A DNA stretch of 64,000 bases from JABDIP01 sp965237625 (GCA_965237625.1 CBDEGD010000016.1:1-64000); one strand, 5' to 3'; shown: positions 44,618-53,888, counted from the first letter of the stretch. The notes: generated by a model not told the origin, from the sequence alone. Translations and numbers: made by a program.

Positions 44618-45007
44618 ATGCTGGGAAAAAGCAAGGTCGACGCCATTTCGTACTACGTCAGTGACATCGACAAGACCGAGGCATTTTATCGCGATGTGCT
44701 TGGTCTGGATATTCAGCGGATGGGCGATGACGGCGAGGGCAACGATTGGCTCATGGCCAACATGGCGAACGACGTAAGTCTGGTTTTCTTCAAACAGGAG
44801 CCCCGCCCGGGAAACTCACCAGTGGTCGTTTTCGATATCCCCGAAGGAGGAATAGACGACATTGTTTCAACGCTATCGGAGAAAGGTGTCAAGATCGTCA
44901 CACCCGTGAGCCATGCGCCGGGTGGCTGGACCGCAGATATCGCTGATCCGGATGAACATCACATATCATTCTACCAGTCGGAAGACCTGCCGCGTTCGCT
45001 CAATTGA
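44618..45007 (+). CDS. VOC family (glyoxalase-like) protein
   Basis: This 129-residue protein has a vicinal-oxygen-chelate fold: SYYVSDIDKTEAFYRDVLGLDIQRM, VVFDIPEGGIDDIVSTLSEKGVKI and DIADPDEHHISFYQS. Its AAGGAG ribosome site overlaps the sigma-like gene's stop, so they form an operon. Enzymatic or resistance roles cannot be separated from sequence; the metal ligands are not complete enough to assign a reaction. Confidence 0.85.
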   Translation: MLGKSKVDAISYYVSDIDKTEAFYRDVLGLDIQRMGDDGEGNDWLMANMANDVSLVFFKQEPRPGNSPVVVFDIPEGGIDDIVSTLSEKGVKIVTPVSHAPGGWTADIADPDEHHISFYQSEDLPRSLN

Positions 45008-45052
45008 TCCCAACGATCGGGGACAAAGCGAGCCAGGTCGAGAAATAATGCC

Positions 45053-45727
45053 CTACCGCAGGTAGTCGCCGACCAGGAGGCGGTAGGGCGGCTCGTCTTC
45101 CTCGATCTCCGGGAAGCGGCCGACCGGCTCGTGGAAACGATTGTCGTTGGCGTCGTCATTGACCACCGAGACCTCGCCGAACAGCACCCGCCCGTCGTGA
45201 CCCCAGAGCCGGTGGTAGCAATAGGGCATCAGGGTGATGCTCTCGCCGGTGCCCAGCAGGATTGTCTCGCCGGCGGCGACGGTGCGGCGGACGCCGTCCA
45301 TGCTGACCGTGACGTCGGTCTCGGCGAAGGATCCGTCCTCATTGCCGTTGTGGAGTTGGATCGCCAGGGTGCCGCCGCCGCGATTGATGATGTCCTCCAC
45401 CTTGACCCAGTGATGATGGGATGGGCAGTCCTGATCGCGGTCGATGACGGCGATCTTCTCGCAATAGGTCTTGCCGGTGCCGGTCTTCACATTCTCCGGC
45501 GATCCGTTGCGGATGGTGAATAGCACCAGGCCGGAGCGCCGGAAATCGCCGCGCCCGAAATCGGTGATGTCCCAGCCGAGCCGGTGGTCGATGATCTCCG
45601 AAATCTCTTCGCCCTTGCCGGCCCAATCCTCTGCGTTCCAGCGCCCGAAAGGGGGCAGGTGAAAATTCTGTTCGGCCAGGAAGGCCTCGGTGTCGCGCAT
45701 GATGGTGTTTATCTCGGAGCGTTTCAT
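45053..45727 (-). CDS. D-lyxose/D-mannose isomerase family protein
   Basis: This is a cupin-fold sugar isomerase of 224 residues. Landmarks are FHLPPFGRWNAEDWAGKG, the metal ligands CPSHHHWVKVEDI with Glu, and LMPYCYHRLWGHDGRVLFGEVS with His. Family members interconvert D-lyxose and D-xylulose or D-mannose and D-fructose. ATG 45727 is chosen by homology (MKRSEINTI). It is convergent with the VOC gene and stands alone. Confidence 0.88.
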   Translation of the reverse strand: MKRSEINTIMRDTEAFLAEQNFHLPPFGRWNAEDWAGKGEEISEIIDHRLGWDITDFGRGDFRRSGLVLFTIRNGSPENVKTGTGKTYCEKIAVIDRDQDCPSHHHWVKVEDIINRGGGTLAIQLHNGNEDGSFAETDVTVSMDGVRRTVAAGETILLGTGESITLMPYCYHRLWGHDGRVLFGEVSVVNDDANDNRFHEPVGRFPEIEEDEPPYRLLVGDYLR

Positions 45728-46047
45728 GATCTGTCTCCCCAGATGGGCCGGCCACCGCAAGCCGACTGTGACCGCCCTCTTCGCCTATCCTACTCACAAT
45801 CCGGCGCCTGTCTGCCCGACGCTGGGACGGTGGGATATAAGGCCCGACGACCCTGTCATCCACCTGTAGTGAAATCGCAACATTTGAGGCGTAATATCAC
45901 GAGATAGCGCATATTCGCTTACACTGCGCAACATATGTGCGGTTGTGCACCATCGGGCATTTCGGTAGTATGCGGCCGCCGCCTACAGTCGAGAGCTGTA
46001 CAGCCGGCCTCGGCCGGGCGCCTCGGCCATGCAATGGAGTTTCCACG
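45728..46047. other. Intergenic region upstream of egtB
   Basis: These 320 bases lie between divergent genes, the isomerase and egtB. The right part (about 45880-45960) is AT-richer and likely holds the egt promoter. The egtB frame stays open here without homology. I see no gene or RNA. Confidence 0.4.
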
Positions 46048-47344
46048 ATGGCCCAGATTTCCGCCGCTTCCGAGCCGGTGCTGTCGCGCGGCCTGGCTGA
46101 CCGCGAATCGCTGATCCAACGCTTCCAATCCGCCCGCGCCGCTACCGAATCCCTGACCGCCGATCTGGCGCCGGAGGATCAGGTGGTGCAGTCCATGGAG
46201 GATGCCAGCCCGAGCAAATGGCATCTGGCGCACACGACCTGGTTCTTCGAGACGTTCCTGCTGACCGAATTCGCCGACTCCTATCGGCAGTTCCATCCGG
46301 ATTTTGCGTTTCTGTTCAACTCATATTATGAGACCGCCGGCCCCAGGCACGCCCGGCCGCGGCGCGGCATGGTGACGCGGCCGGCGGTGCATGAGGTGAT
46401 GGCCTATCGGGCCCATGTCACCGCAACCATGGCCGAACTGATGGCGACTGCCGATGCGAAGGACTGGCCGTCCATCGCCACCCTGGTCGAGCTCGGAATC
46501 AATCATGAGCAGCAGCATCAGGAGTTGTTGCTGACCGACATCCTGCATGCCTTCTCGTGCAATCCGATCCGCCCGGCCTATGGCCCGTATCGGCCGGCCT
46601 CGGCCGGGGTGTCTGAGCCGCTGTCCTGGGCCTCGTTCGAGGGCGGGATCCGCCAAATCGGACATGATGGCCGGGGCTTCGCCTTCGACAGCGAAGGGCC
46701 GCGCCACGAGATCCTGTTGCGGCCCTACCGGCTGGCCACCCGGGTGGTCACCAATGCCGAGTGGACGGGTTTCGTCGAGGATGGCGGCTACACGGTGCCG
46801 CAGCTCTGGCTGTCCGATGGCTGGGCGACGGTGCAGCGCGAGGGCTGGGAGGCGCCGGGCTATTGGGAACGGCGTGATGGTGCCTGGCATACCATGACCC
46901 TGGCCGGCATGCAGCCGGGTGGAAGCCGACGCGCCGGTCTGCCATGTCAGCTTCTATGAAGCCGAAGCCTTTGCCCGATGGGCCGGCTATCGTCTGCCAA
47001 CCGAAGCCGAGTGGGAAGTGGCCGCCGCCGACTTGCCGGTGATCGGCAATTTCGTCGGCAGCGGATTGCTGCGTCCATTGCCCGATCCGGGCGGCGGCGG
47101 GCCGCGCCAGATGTATGGCGATGTGTGGCAGTGGACCCAGACTCCCTATGCCCCCTATCCGGGCTTCAAGCCGCCGGAAGGCGCGGTCGGTGAGTACAAC
47201 GGCAAGTTCATGTGCAATCAGATGATCCTGCGCGGCGGCTCCTGTGCCACGGCGACCGACCATACAAGGGCCACATATCGGAACTTCTTTTACCCGCATC
47301 AGCGCTGGCAGTTCATGGGCCTGCGCCTGGCGGAGGATGCATGA
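46048..47344 (+). pseudogene. egtB: Ergothioneine biosynthesis protein EgtB, one frameshift
   Basis: EgtB is the iron(II) enzyme that joins cysteine or gamma-glutamylcysteine to hercynine as a sulfoxide. The N-terminal DinB-like domain has HLAHTTWFFETFLL and the ligand motif NHEQQHQELLLTD. The C-terminal sulfatase-modifying-factor domain reads YRLPTEAEWEVAA and MILRGGSCAT, with RNFFYPHQRWQFMGLRLA at the end. The frame is lost at a G3 run at 46917-46919; removing one G gives MQPVEADAPVCHVSFYEAEAF and restores a full protein of about 431 residues. A sequencing error is more likely than true loss because everything else is intact and egtD follows with overlap. Confidence 0.88.
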
Positions 47345-48324
47345 TGCGGGCAACGGCAATGGACCTTGGGCAATTGCACGGCTTCCACGATCTGGAGCCG
47401 GCGGTGGAGGAATTCCGCGCCGCGGTGCTGGGCGGGCTCTCCGGCCCGCAGAAGCGCCTGCCGGCGAAATTCTTCTACGATTCGGAAGGCTCGCAGCTGT
47501 TCGACGATATCTGCGAACTTCCGGAATATTATCCGACCCGGACCGAGATCGGCATCCTGCGAGAGAACGCCGGTGAGATCGCCGAGGCGATCGGGCCGGA
47601 CGCGACCCTGGTCGAATTCGGCAGCGGGTCCAGCGTCAAGATCCGCATCCTGGTGGATGCGCTGAGTTCGCTGTCGGCCTATGTGCCGATCGACATCTCG
47701 CGGGATCATCTGGTCGCGGCGGCTCGGGCGCTTGCGGACGACTATGAGGGATTGGCGGTGGTGCCGGTCTGCGCCGATTACAGCGGGCCTGTGCTTTTGC
47801 CGCCGGACCTGCCGGGCGGCCGGCTGACCGGTTTCTTCCCCGGGTCCACCATCGGCAATTTCGCCCCGACCCAGGCGGCGGCGTTCCTGAAGCAGGTAGC
47901 GAGGCTGTTGGGCGCGGGGAGCGGATTGCTGATCGGCGTCGATCTGCAGAAGGACGCCGCGATTCTCAACGCGGCCTACAATGATTCCCGTGGCGTGACG
48001 GCGGAGTTCAACCTGAACATCCTCGCCCGGATCAATCGCGAGCTGGACGGCGATTTCGCGCTCGACGGCTTCGCCCACCACGCCTGCTACAACGCCGCGC
48101 GGGCTTGTATCGAGATGCACCTTGTCAGCAACCGGCATCAGAGGGTCACGATCGCCGGCCAACCCTTCGAGTTCCAGCACGGCGAGACGATCCATACCGA
48201 GGACTCGCACAAATACACGGTCGAGACCTTCCACGCCCTGGCCGCCGCCGCCGGCTGGCGGGCTGAGTCGGTGTGGACCGATGCGGACCGACTGTTCAAC
48301 GTGCACTATCTGGTGGCTGGGTAA
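47341..48324 (+). CDS. egtD: L-histidine N-alpha-methyltransferase EgtD
   Basis: EgtD makes hercynine by transferring three methyl groups from SAM to histidine. The protein has 327 residues with the SAM site LVEFGSGSSVKIRIL, YVPIDISRDHL, FFPGSTIGNFAP, and LIGVDLQKD. The N-terminal PKRLPAKFFYDSEGSQLFDDI is typical of the family. Start 47341 (ATGATG) overlaps the egtB stop. Only egtB and egtD are present, the minimal set common in proteobacteria. Confidence 0.93.
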   Translation: MMRATAMDLGQLHGFHDLEPAVEEFRAAVLGGLSGPQKRLPAKFFYDSEGSQLFDDICELPEYYPTRTEIGILRENAGEIAEAIGPDATLVEFGSGSSVKIRILVDALSSLSAYVPIDISRDHLVAAARALADDYEGLAVVPVCADYSGPVLLPPDLPGGRLTGFFPGSTIGNFAPTQAAAFLKQVARLLGAGSGLLIGVDLQKDAAILNAAYNDSRGVTAEFNLNILARINRELDGDFALDGFAHHACYNAARACIEMHLVSNRHQRVTIAGQPFEFQHGETIHTEDSHKYTVETFHALAAAAGWRAESVWTDADRLFNVHYLVAG

Positions 48325-48344
48325 TTACAATCGACTGCAATGGT

Positions 48345-48491
48345 CACCTCTCCCCTTGCGGGAGAGGTCGGATCGCCTTGCGATCCGGGTGAGGGGTCTC
48401 GCGGCGGAGCCGCGCGAAGCCTTTATTTCAGCCCCCTCACCCTCCCACGCTGATGCGCGGGTCCCTCCCTCTCCCGCAAGGGGAGAGGGGT
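48345..48491. repeat. GC-rich palindromic repeat, divergent copy (CCCTCACC family)
   Basis: The arms ctctccccttgcgggagag and ctctcccgcaaggggagag close a region that also has cgcggcggagccgcg and ccccctcaccctccca. It lies between egtD and the convergent DUF2461 gene and probably serves as a two-way terminator. It is the fifth member of this family in the window, with its modules in a different order. Confidence 0.78.
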
Positions 48492-48512
48492 ATTTCGTTC
48501 AATCCCCGCCTT

Positions 48513-49205
48513 CTAAAACGGCGTATCCAGCGCTTTGGTCAGGAACCGCATCAGCGGTGTCGATGAGCGGAAGGCATGCTCGACCCGGTCGGCGAAATCC
48601 GGCCGCATCGCCTCGGCGGCATCGGTGTGATGCATGGCGAAAAAGCTTTCGCGCTTGATGTCCTCGATATAGGGGTGTTCGGGTTCGAAGCCCCTGGGCG
48701 GGCGTTTGAGCCCGCTGCCCTTGACCGCGCCGAAGCAGTCGACCAGCGCCCTGTCCTCGACCACCTTGCGCCATCCGCCGTGATTGTCGGCGATCGCCTT
48801 TCGAATGCGCTCCAGCTCCGGTCTCGGCGGCTTCCAGGTGCCGCCTCCAAAGACCACCTCGTCAGGCGCCATATGCACATAGAAGCCGGGCGCATGGGCG
48901 TCCTTGCCGGCCTCGTGGCGGAACTGGCACGCGCCATGTTCCTTGTAGGGCCGTTTGTCCTTTGAGAAGCGGACGTCGCGATAGATGCGGAACATCGACC
49001 CGCCATTAGGGCGCGGGTCGGCCACGTAGTGCCGGGAAATCTTGGCCAGCCGAGGCGCCATCTCTTCGATGAAACCGCAGATTGGATCGACCACGGTGGC
49101 GCGGTACCGGTCCTTGTTCTCGGCGAACCACTCCCGGTTGTTGTTCTTCGACAGATCGGTGAAGAAACCGAAGAAATCCTTCGAGAATCCGGCGAATTTG
49201 CTCAT
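48513..49205 (-). CDS. DUF2461 (TIGR02453) family protein
   Basis: This 230-residue protein of unknown function matches the conserved family TIGR02453: DFFGFFTDLSKNNNREWFAENKDRY, SMFRIYRDVRFSKDKRPYKEHGAC and PGFYVHMAPDEVVFGGGTW. No catalytic role is established for the family. It starts 38 bases downstream of the GFA-type gene on the same strand. Confidence 0.88.
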   Translation of the reverse strand: MSKFAGFSKDFFGFFTDLSKNNNREWFAENKDRYRATVVDPICGFIEEMAPRLAKISRHYVADPRPNGGSMFRIYRDVRFSKDKRPYKEHGACQFRHEAGKDAHAPGFYVHMAPDEVVFGGGTWKPPRPELERIRKAIADNHGGWRKVVEDRALVDCFGAVKGSGLKRPPRGFEPEHPYIEDIKRESFFAMHHTDAAEAMRPDFADRVEHAFRSSTPLMRFLTKALDTPF

Positions 49206-49242
49206 CGATGCTCACTCCTTGGCAGGTGCCGATCCAAGTTAG

Positions 49243-49668
49243 TCAGGTGCCGGGTATGGCGTCCGGTTGGGTCTCGAAGGCCATCAACGCCGGGTCAATG
49301 CGATCCCAGGGCTGGGACGTCCCCGTGTAGACGACCATCGTTGGCCGAAACAGGCCCGGGTCGTCAAGACTGGCCGCCCGCAGGAAGCCATGGTCGGGAA
49401 ACCCGCTATTGTGCGACAGGACCGGCGAACCGCAGGTCGGACAGAAGCCTCTGCTGACCATGTTGCCGCTGTCGGCCGGCGAATCGTAGAACCGCACTTC
49501 GCCACGAACCGTCAGGGCGTCCTTTGGCACCATGATGTGGGAGGCATGGCCGGTACCGCTGGCATGCTGGCAGGCGCGGCACTGACAGTGGCCGGCGACC
49601 ATCGGGTCGGATGTGCTGTCGTAGCGCACCGCGCCGCAGGCGCAGCCGCCGGAAAAGACAGTCGTCAT
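49243..49668 (-). CDS. GFA family protein (CENP-V/glutathione-dependent formaldehyde-activating type)
   Basis: This is a 141-residue zinc-binding protein. The paired cysteines are in GGCACGAVRY, GHCQCRACQHASG and GFCPTCGSPV, the standard eight-Cys pattern. Family members were first described as glutathione-formaldehyde activating enzymes, but most have no proven activity. It lies between the DUF2461 gene and a VOC gene, all on the minus strand. Confidence 0.9.
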   Translation of the reverse strand: MTTVFSGGCACGAVRYDSTSDPMVAGHCQCRACQHASGTGHASHIMVPKDALTVRGEVRFYDSPADSGNMVSRGFCPTCGSPVLSHNSGFPDHGFLRAASLDDPGLFRPTMVVYTGTSQPWDRIDPALMAFETQPDAIPGT

Positions 49669-49766
49669 GCCCGGATCCCTCTACTCGGTTTCAGGTGGCT
49701 TCGGGTCGGCAAATCGATGCCGACCCGAAGCAGTAACAAAGCCGATCCTACGAGGACGGGCCCCGT

Positions 49767-50153
49767 TTAGCCGTCCTTGGGCTCATAGGTGATCATGGAG
49801 ATCGCCGCACCGCCGGGATCGGCGATGGTGGCCATGCGCCCGACGCCCGGCACGGTCATGGCCGGCATCAACAACTCACCGCCCGCTGCCTGTGCCTGCT
49901 CGATGCGCTTGTCGACATCGTCGACGGTGATATAGCTCATCCAATGGGCCGGCGCCCCGGGCACCGGGTTGGCCATGATGCCGCCGATCGGCTGGCCGCC
50001 GACCTTCAGCACCGTATAGACGCCGTTCCCCATATCCATGGCCTCGGTCTCCCAGCCCAGAACGCTGGTGTAGAACGCCTTCGCCGCGTCGGCGTCGGCC
50101 GCCCGCAACTCGCACCAGCTGAAGGCACCGTGGGTCTGCATCGCATCGCTCAT
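49767..50153 (-). CDS. VOC family protein (glyoxalase-like)
   Basis: This is a 128-residue VOC protein: GAFSWCELRAADADAAKAFYTSVLGWETEAM, GGIMANPVPGAPAHWMSYITVDDVD, and TIADPGGAAISM. It is of the type often found beside YCII and ECF42 genes, and indeed lies next to such a pair. The function is unknown; metal-dependent or simple ligand-binding roles are possible. Confidence 0.86.
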   Translation of the reverse strand: MSDAMQTHGAFSWCELRAADADAAKAFYTSVLGWETEAMDMGNGVYTVLKVGGQPIGGIMANPVPGAPAHWMSYITVDDVDKRIEQAQAAGGELLMPAMTVPGVGRMATIADPGGAAISMITYEPKDG

Positions 50154-50260
50154 CTCGTCTTCTCCCTTAATGTTCAGAGTTGTCCCAATCGTGCCGGCAC
50201 CAATCGACGCCGATACTCACTAGACGAACGCGGCTGGCGATTGCCGACAGGGCATGATAA

Positions 50261-51502
50261 TTATCGCAAAGCCGCTTTCTTGGAGCGGATAAACGCGCGC
50301 TCGCTAGGATTCTGGATCAGCGCCAGGGCCCGGTCATAGGCGGCGGCGGCATCTTTAGGGTGGCCGCTTTCGGCCAACAGCGCGGCCATCGCGCCGTGAA
50401 AATACGAATAGCGCTGCATGTCCGGTGAGTCCTCGAGAGTCCGCAGCAGCGCGATCCCGGCCTCCGGCCCATCGGCCTTGGCGACCGCCACGGCGCGGTT
50501 CAGGGTGACGACCGGGGAGAATTGGTGGTGCTCCAACGCGGCGTAGAGGGACGCGATTTCCTGCCAGTCGGTGTCCTCGGCCCGTGCGGCGCTGCAATGC
50601 ACCGCGGCGATCGCCGCCTGGATTTGATACGGCCCGGGCTGCCGGCGTCGCAGCGCCCGCTCGGCCAACGCGCGGCCCTCGGCGATGGCGGCCTTGTCCC
50701 ACAAGGTCCGGTCCTGGTCGTCGAGCGTGACGATGCCGTCGTCTTCGTCGAGCCGGGCGCGCCGCCGCGAGTGATGCAGCAGCATCAACGCCAGCAGCCC
50801 CTCGACCTCGGGCTCGGCGCGGAACAGGCGCACCAGAAGCCGGCCGAGGCCGATCGCCTCGTTACACACCTCGGCCCGGATCAGCCGGTCGCCGGCCGAA
50901 GAACTGTAGCCCTCGTTGAAGATCAGATAGACGACCGCCAGGGCCGCGCCGAGGCGTTCGGGCAGTTTCGCCGGAGGCGGCACCTCGTAAGGGATGCCGG
51001 CGACGCTGATCTTGCGCTTGGCGCGGGTCAGCCGCTGTTCCATGGTCTTCGGCGCGGCCAGGAAGGCGTTGGCGATCTCCTCCACCGACAGCCCGGCAAT
51101 GGTCTTCAGGGTCAGGGCGATCTGGGCTTCCGGCGCCAGGGCCGGGTGGCAGCAGGTGAAGATCAGCCGCAGCAGATCGTCTTCCACATGGCCGCGCAGC
51201 AAGTCTTCCGGGCCGTCGCCGGCTGTATGCTGGGGCGCCTCGGCGATCAGCGATTCCACATGGCGCGCCTCCAGCGACCGGCGGCGGATCTGATCGACGG
51301 TGTGGTTGCGCCCGGTGGTCACCAGCCAAGCCACCGGATTGTCCGGCACGCCGCGCTTGGGCCAGACCTCCAGCGCCCGGGCGAAGGCCTCCTGCAGGGC
51401 ATCCTCGGCCATATCGATACTGCCGAGCAGGCGGATCAGGGTCGCCAGCGCCTTGGGCTGGGCCGCGCGTAGTCGTGCCGCTTCGGTCTGCATGCCGGCC
51501 AT
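50261..51502 (-). CDS. ECF42-type RNA polymerase sigma factor with DUF6596/TPR C-terminus
   Basis: This is a 413-residue extracytoplasmic-function sigma factor. Region 2 is in DMAEDALQEAFARALEVWPKRG, region 4 in TLKTIAGLSVEEIANAFLAAPKTMEQRLTRAKRKI. The long C-terminal part has the LNEGYSSSAGD motif and TPR-like helices (VVTLNRAVAVAKADGPEAG, AAYDRALAL), which mark group ECF42. No anti-sigma factor is present; in this group the C-terminal domain is thought to control activity. The YCII gene nine bases upstream is the conserved partner and likely target. Confidence 0.92.
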   Translation of the reverse strand: MAGMQTEAARLRAAQPKALATLIRLLGSIDMAEDALQEAFARALEVWPKRGVPDNPVAWLVTTGRNHTVDQIRRRSLEARHVESLIAEAPQHTAGDGPEDLLRGHVEDDLLRLIFTCCHPALAPEAQIALTLKTIAGLSVEEIANAFLAAPKTMEQRLTRAKRKISVAGIPYEVPPPAKLPERLGAALAVVYLIFNEGYSSSAGDRLIRAEVCNEAIGLGRLLVRLFRAEPEVEGLLALMLLHHSRRRARLDEDDGIVTLDDQDRTLWDKAAIAEGRALAERALRRRQPGPYQIQAAIAAVHCSAARAEDTDWQEIASLYAALEHHQFSPVVTLNRAVAVAKADGPEAGIALLRTLEDSPDMQRYSYFHGAMAALLAESGHPKDAAAAYDRALALIQNPSERAFIRSKKAALR

Positions 51503-51511
51503 AACAGGCGC

Positions 51512-51877
51512 CTAACCTTTCGACGGTCCTTCGAAATAGGAAATCGGCCGGATCTCGATGCAGCCTTCGCCCAGCAGGGGGATGTCCTTGGCGTAGTCGA
51601 TCGCCTCGTCGAGGCTGCCGCACTCCATCACATACAGCCCCATGAGCTGTTCCTTGGTCTCGGCGAACGGCCCGTCGATGATCATCGGCTTGCCGTCCGA
51701 CCATCGCACCGTTGTGGCCGCGTCGACGGAGACCAGCTCATTGGCCGCCCGAAAGGCGTCGCTGGATTTACTGCGCTCCTGCAGCTTGCGATGGCCGGCA
51801 TAGCACGCCTGCTGGTCCTCGTCGGTAACGGACGCCGCCACATCGCCGGCCTGATAGATCAACATGGTGTAGAGCAT
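51512..51877 (-). CDS. YCII/DGPF-domain protein partner of ECF42 sigma factor
   Basis: This 121-residue protein has the DGPF-type motif MIIDGPFAETKEQLMGLYVMEC, GSLDEAIDYAKDIPLLGEGCIEIRPI at the end. Such proteins are constantly found next to ECF42 sigma factors. It is first in the two-gene unit. The biochemical role is unknown. Confidence 0.9.
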   Translation of the reverse strand: MLYTMLIYQAGDVAASVTDEDQQACYAGHRKLQERSKSSDAFRAANELVSVDAATTVRWSDGKPMIIDGPFAETKEQLMGLYVMECGSLDEAIDYAKDIPLLGEGCIEIRPISYFEGPSKG

Positions 51878-52011
51878 GGCCGTTTCCCCCGCGAAAGTCG
51901 TCGTCTGTGTAGATTAGACGAACTGGGCGGGCGGTTCCCGACACAAATGTACGAGGCGGGGGCGCCGCTCATCCGGCGGGTCCGGTCAGACAGGTGATTT
52001 CGGATCTGGCC

Positions 52012-53223
52012 CTAGGCAGCAAGCGGAATGCAGCGGCGTGCCCAGACATCGTTGAGCGCCGCCGCCAGGCGGTCGATCGCCGCGTCGTCATGGAGCGGTG
52101 ACGGCGTGAAGCGCAGGCGTTCGGTACCGTGCGGCACGGTCGGGTAATTGATCGGTTGGACGTAGATCCTATGGTCGGCAAGCAGTTCATCGCTGATCTG
52201 CCTGCAAAGCCCAGCGTCACCCACCAGAACCGGGACGATGTGAGAGGTCGATGGCAACACCGGAATGGAAATGGCGCGCAGAGCCGCTTTCAGGCGCTGT
52301 GCCCGTTCCTGGTGACGTTTTCGAATTGCCTGGTTGTTCCGCAGCAATCGTATGCTGGTCAAGGCACCTGCCGCGAGGGCCGGCGGCAGGGCTGTCGTGA
52401 AGATGAAGCCCGATCCACAAGACCGCACAAAGTCGACCAAATTGGCCGACGCGGCGATATAGCCGCCCAGGACACCAAAGGCCTTCGCCAACGTGCCTTG
52501 GATCACGTCGATCCGATCCGCGACGCCATCCCGCTCGGCGATACCGGCCCCGGACGCTCCGTACATCCCGACAGCGTGGACTTCGTCGAGATAGGTAAGC
52601 GCGCCGTATCGTCGGGCGACGTCGCAGATCTCGGCGATCGGCGCGATATCGCCATCCATCGAATAGACCGACTCGAAGACGACGATTTTCGGCCGACCGG
52701 GGTCGACCTCATTGAGCAGCCGCTCCAGATCGCTCGGATCGTTGTGCCGAAAGATGAATTTCTCCGCCCTGCCATGCCGGATGCCCTCGATCATCGATGC
52801 GTGGTTCATGGCGTCCGAGAAAACCGCGCAATTGGGTATCTGTGCCGATAGCGTGCTCAGCGCGGTCATATTCGCAACATAGCCCGACGTGAACAGCAGG
52901 GCCGACTCCTTGCCATGGAGATCGGCAATCTCGCGTTCTAGTTGGACGTGATGGTGATTGGTGCCCGAGATGTTTCGTGTGCCGCCCGCACCGGCGCCAC
53001 AGGCATACATGGCCTCGGCCATCGCAGCCAGGACATCGGGATTCTGCCCCATGCCCAGATAGTCATTGCTGCACCAGACAGTGACATCGTCGAGCCGGTC
53101 ATCGTTGTGGTAGCACGCGGTTGGGAAGTTTCCGGCTTGCCGCTCCAAATCAGCGAAGATGCGGTAACGCCCTTCCTGGCGGAGGTCATTCAAATGATCG
53201 GCGAAGAATTGATCGTAGTGCAT
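52012..53223 (-). CDS. hemA: 5-aminolevulinate synthase
   Basis: This PLP enzyme condenses glycine and succinyl-CoA, the first step of heme synthesis in alphaproteobacteria. It has 403 residues, the usual size. Landmarks are VTVWCSNDYLGMGQNPDVL, AGAGGTRNISGTNHHHVQLE, DAMNHASMIEGIRHG, YLDEVHAVGMYGASGAG and the PLP-binding Lys in GTLAKAFGVLGGYIA. ATG 53223 has AAAGGAG upstream; the extra open frame beyond it is not homologous. It lies next to an exported truncated hemoglobin gene on the same strand, so it may be an accessory copy that supplies heme on demand. Confidence 0.93.
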   Translation of the reverse strand: MHYDQFFADHLNDLRQEGRYRIFADLERQAGNFPTACYHNDDRLDDVTVWCSNDYLGMGQNPDVLAAMAEAMYACGAGAGGTRNISGTNHHHVQLEREIADLHGKESALLFTSGYVANMTALSTLSAQIPNCAVFSDAMNHASMIEGIRHGRAEKFIFRHNDPSDLERLLNEVDPGRPKIVVFESVYSMDGDIAPIAEICDVARRYGALTYLDEVHAVGMYGASGAGIAERDGVADRIDVIQGTLAKAFGVLGGYIAASANLVDFVRSCGSGFIFTTALPPALAAGALTSIRLLRNNQAIRKRHQERAQRLKAALRAISIPVLPSTSHIVPVLVGDAGLCRQISDELLADHRIYVQPINYPTVPHGTERLRFTPSPLHDDAAIDRLAAALNDVWARRCIPLAA

Positions 53224-53414
53224 GACAAGCTCCTTTAACGGAGAAGGAAATGGCGGGCCGCGGACACTGTCGCGGCCCAGGTCACGGGAAGGAAATCCAT
53301 CGGCCTTTCGGTATTGAGCAATCGTCGGCGCGAATGCGGTCGGACTTTCTCTGCTGCGGATTGGACGCGTGATACCGCGTCGTCCCATTGACAGAGCACT
53401 GGCCGTGAACCCGA

Positions 53415-53888
53415 CTACATCAGGTCTTCAACTTCCACGATGCCGGGCCGGAGGGTGGCGACAATCGCCAGGAGCTCCTGCATCTCCCTTTCGGGAACTT
53501 CGAAACTGTTGAGGCTGTCGACCAGATGGTTGACCACGATGTTGAACTCGCTTGCCTTGATACCCAGCCCGCCATGGGTCACGGCGGCAGGACGGCTGAT
53601 GATCTGGCAGGGACCGCCGGTGGCTCTGCACATGAGGTTCTTGTTCTTCTGTCGGAAGCCCTCGCGCGAATCGTCGCTCATGCCAAAGAATCGACTGCCG
53701 ACGACCGGATCGGTGAAAAGTTTGCCGGCGAAATCGTCGACGACCGCGGAAATGGCGTCATACCCACCCAGTCGCTCATAGAGCGTCATTTCCTGGGCAT
53801 AGGCGGTTGGAGGCGATGCGATGGCAAATGTGAGTAGGGCGATTGAGGCGAAGAATGCCGATCTGGACAGGAATATTTGAAACTTCAT
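53415..53888 (-). CDS. Exported group 1 truncated hemoglobin
   Basis: This 157-residue protein is a truncated globin preceded by a clear signal peptide (FFASIALLTFAIASPPTAYAQE). The globin part reads TLYERLGGYDAISAVVDDF, CRATGGPCQI and the proximal-His region THGGLGIKASEF. Most truncated globins are cytoplasmic, so export to the periplasm is notable. Possible roles are NO or oxygen chemistry. Start 53888 gives the signal peptide; the longer open frame upstream does not. It is upstream of hemA (192 bases) and divergent from a LysR regulator. Confidence 0.88.
   Translation of the reverse strand: MKFQIFLSRSAFFASIALLTFAIASPPTAYAQEMTLYERLGGYDAISAVVDDFAGKLFTDPVVGSRFFGMSDDSREGFRQKNKNLMCRATGGPCQIISRPAAVTHGGLGIKASEFNIVVNHLVDSLNSFEVPEREMQELLAIVATLRPGIVEVEDLM

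Noticed and set aside
23595..48495. CRISPR array
   Set aside because: The repeated GC-rich units are palindromic, single copies kilobases apart, and lack regularly spaced unique spacers or cas genes.
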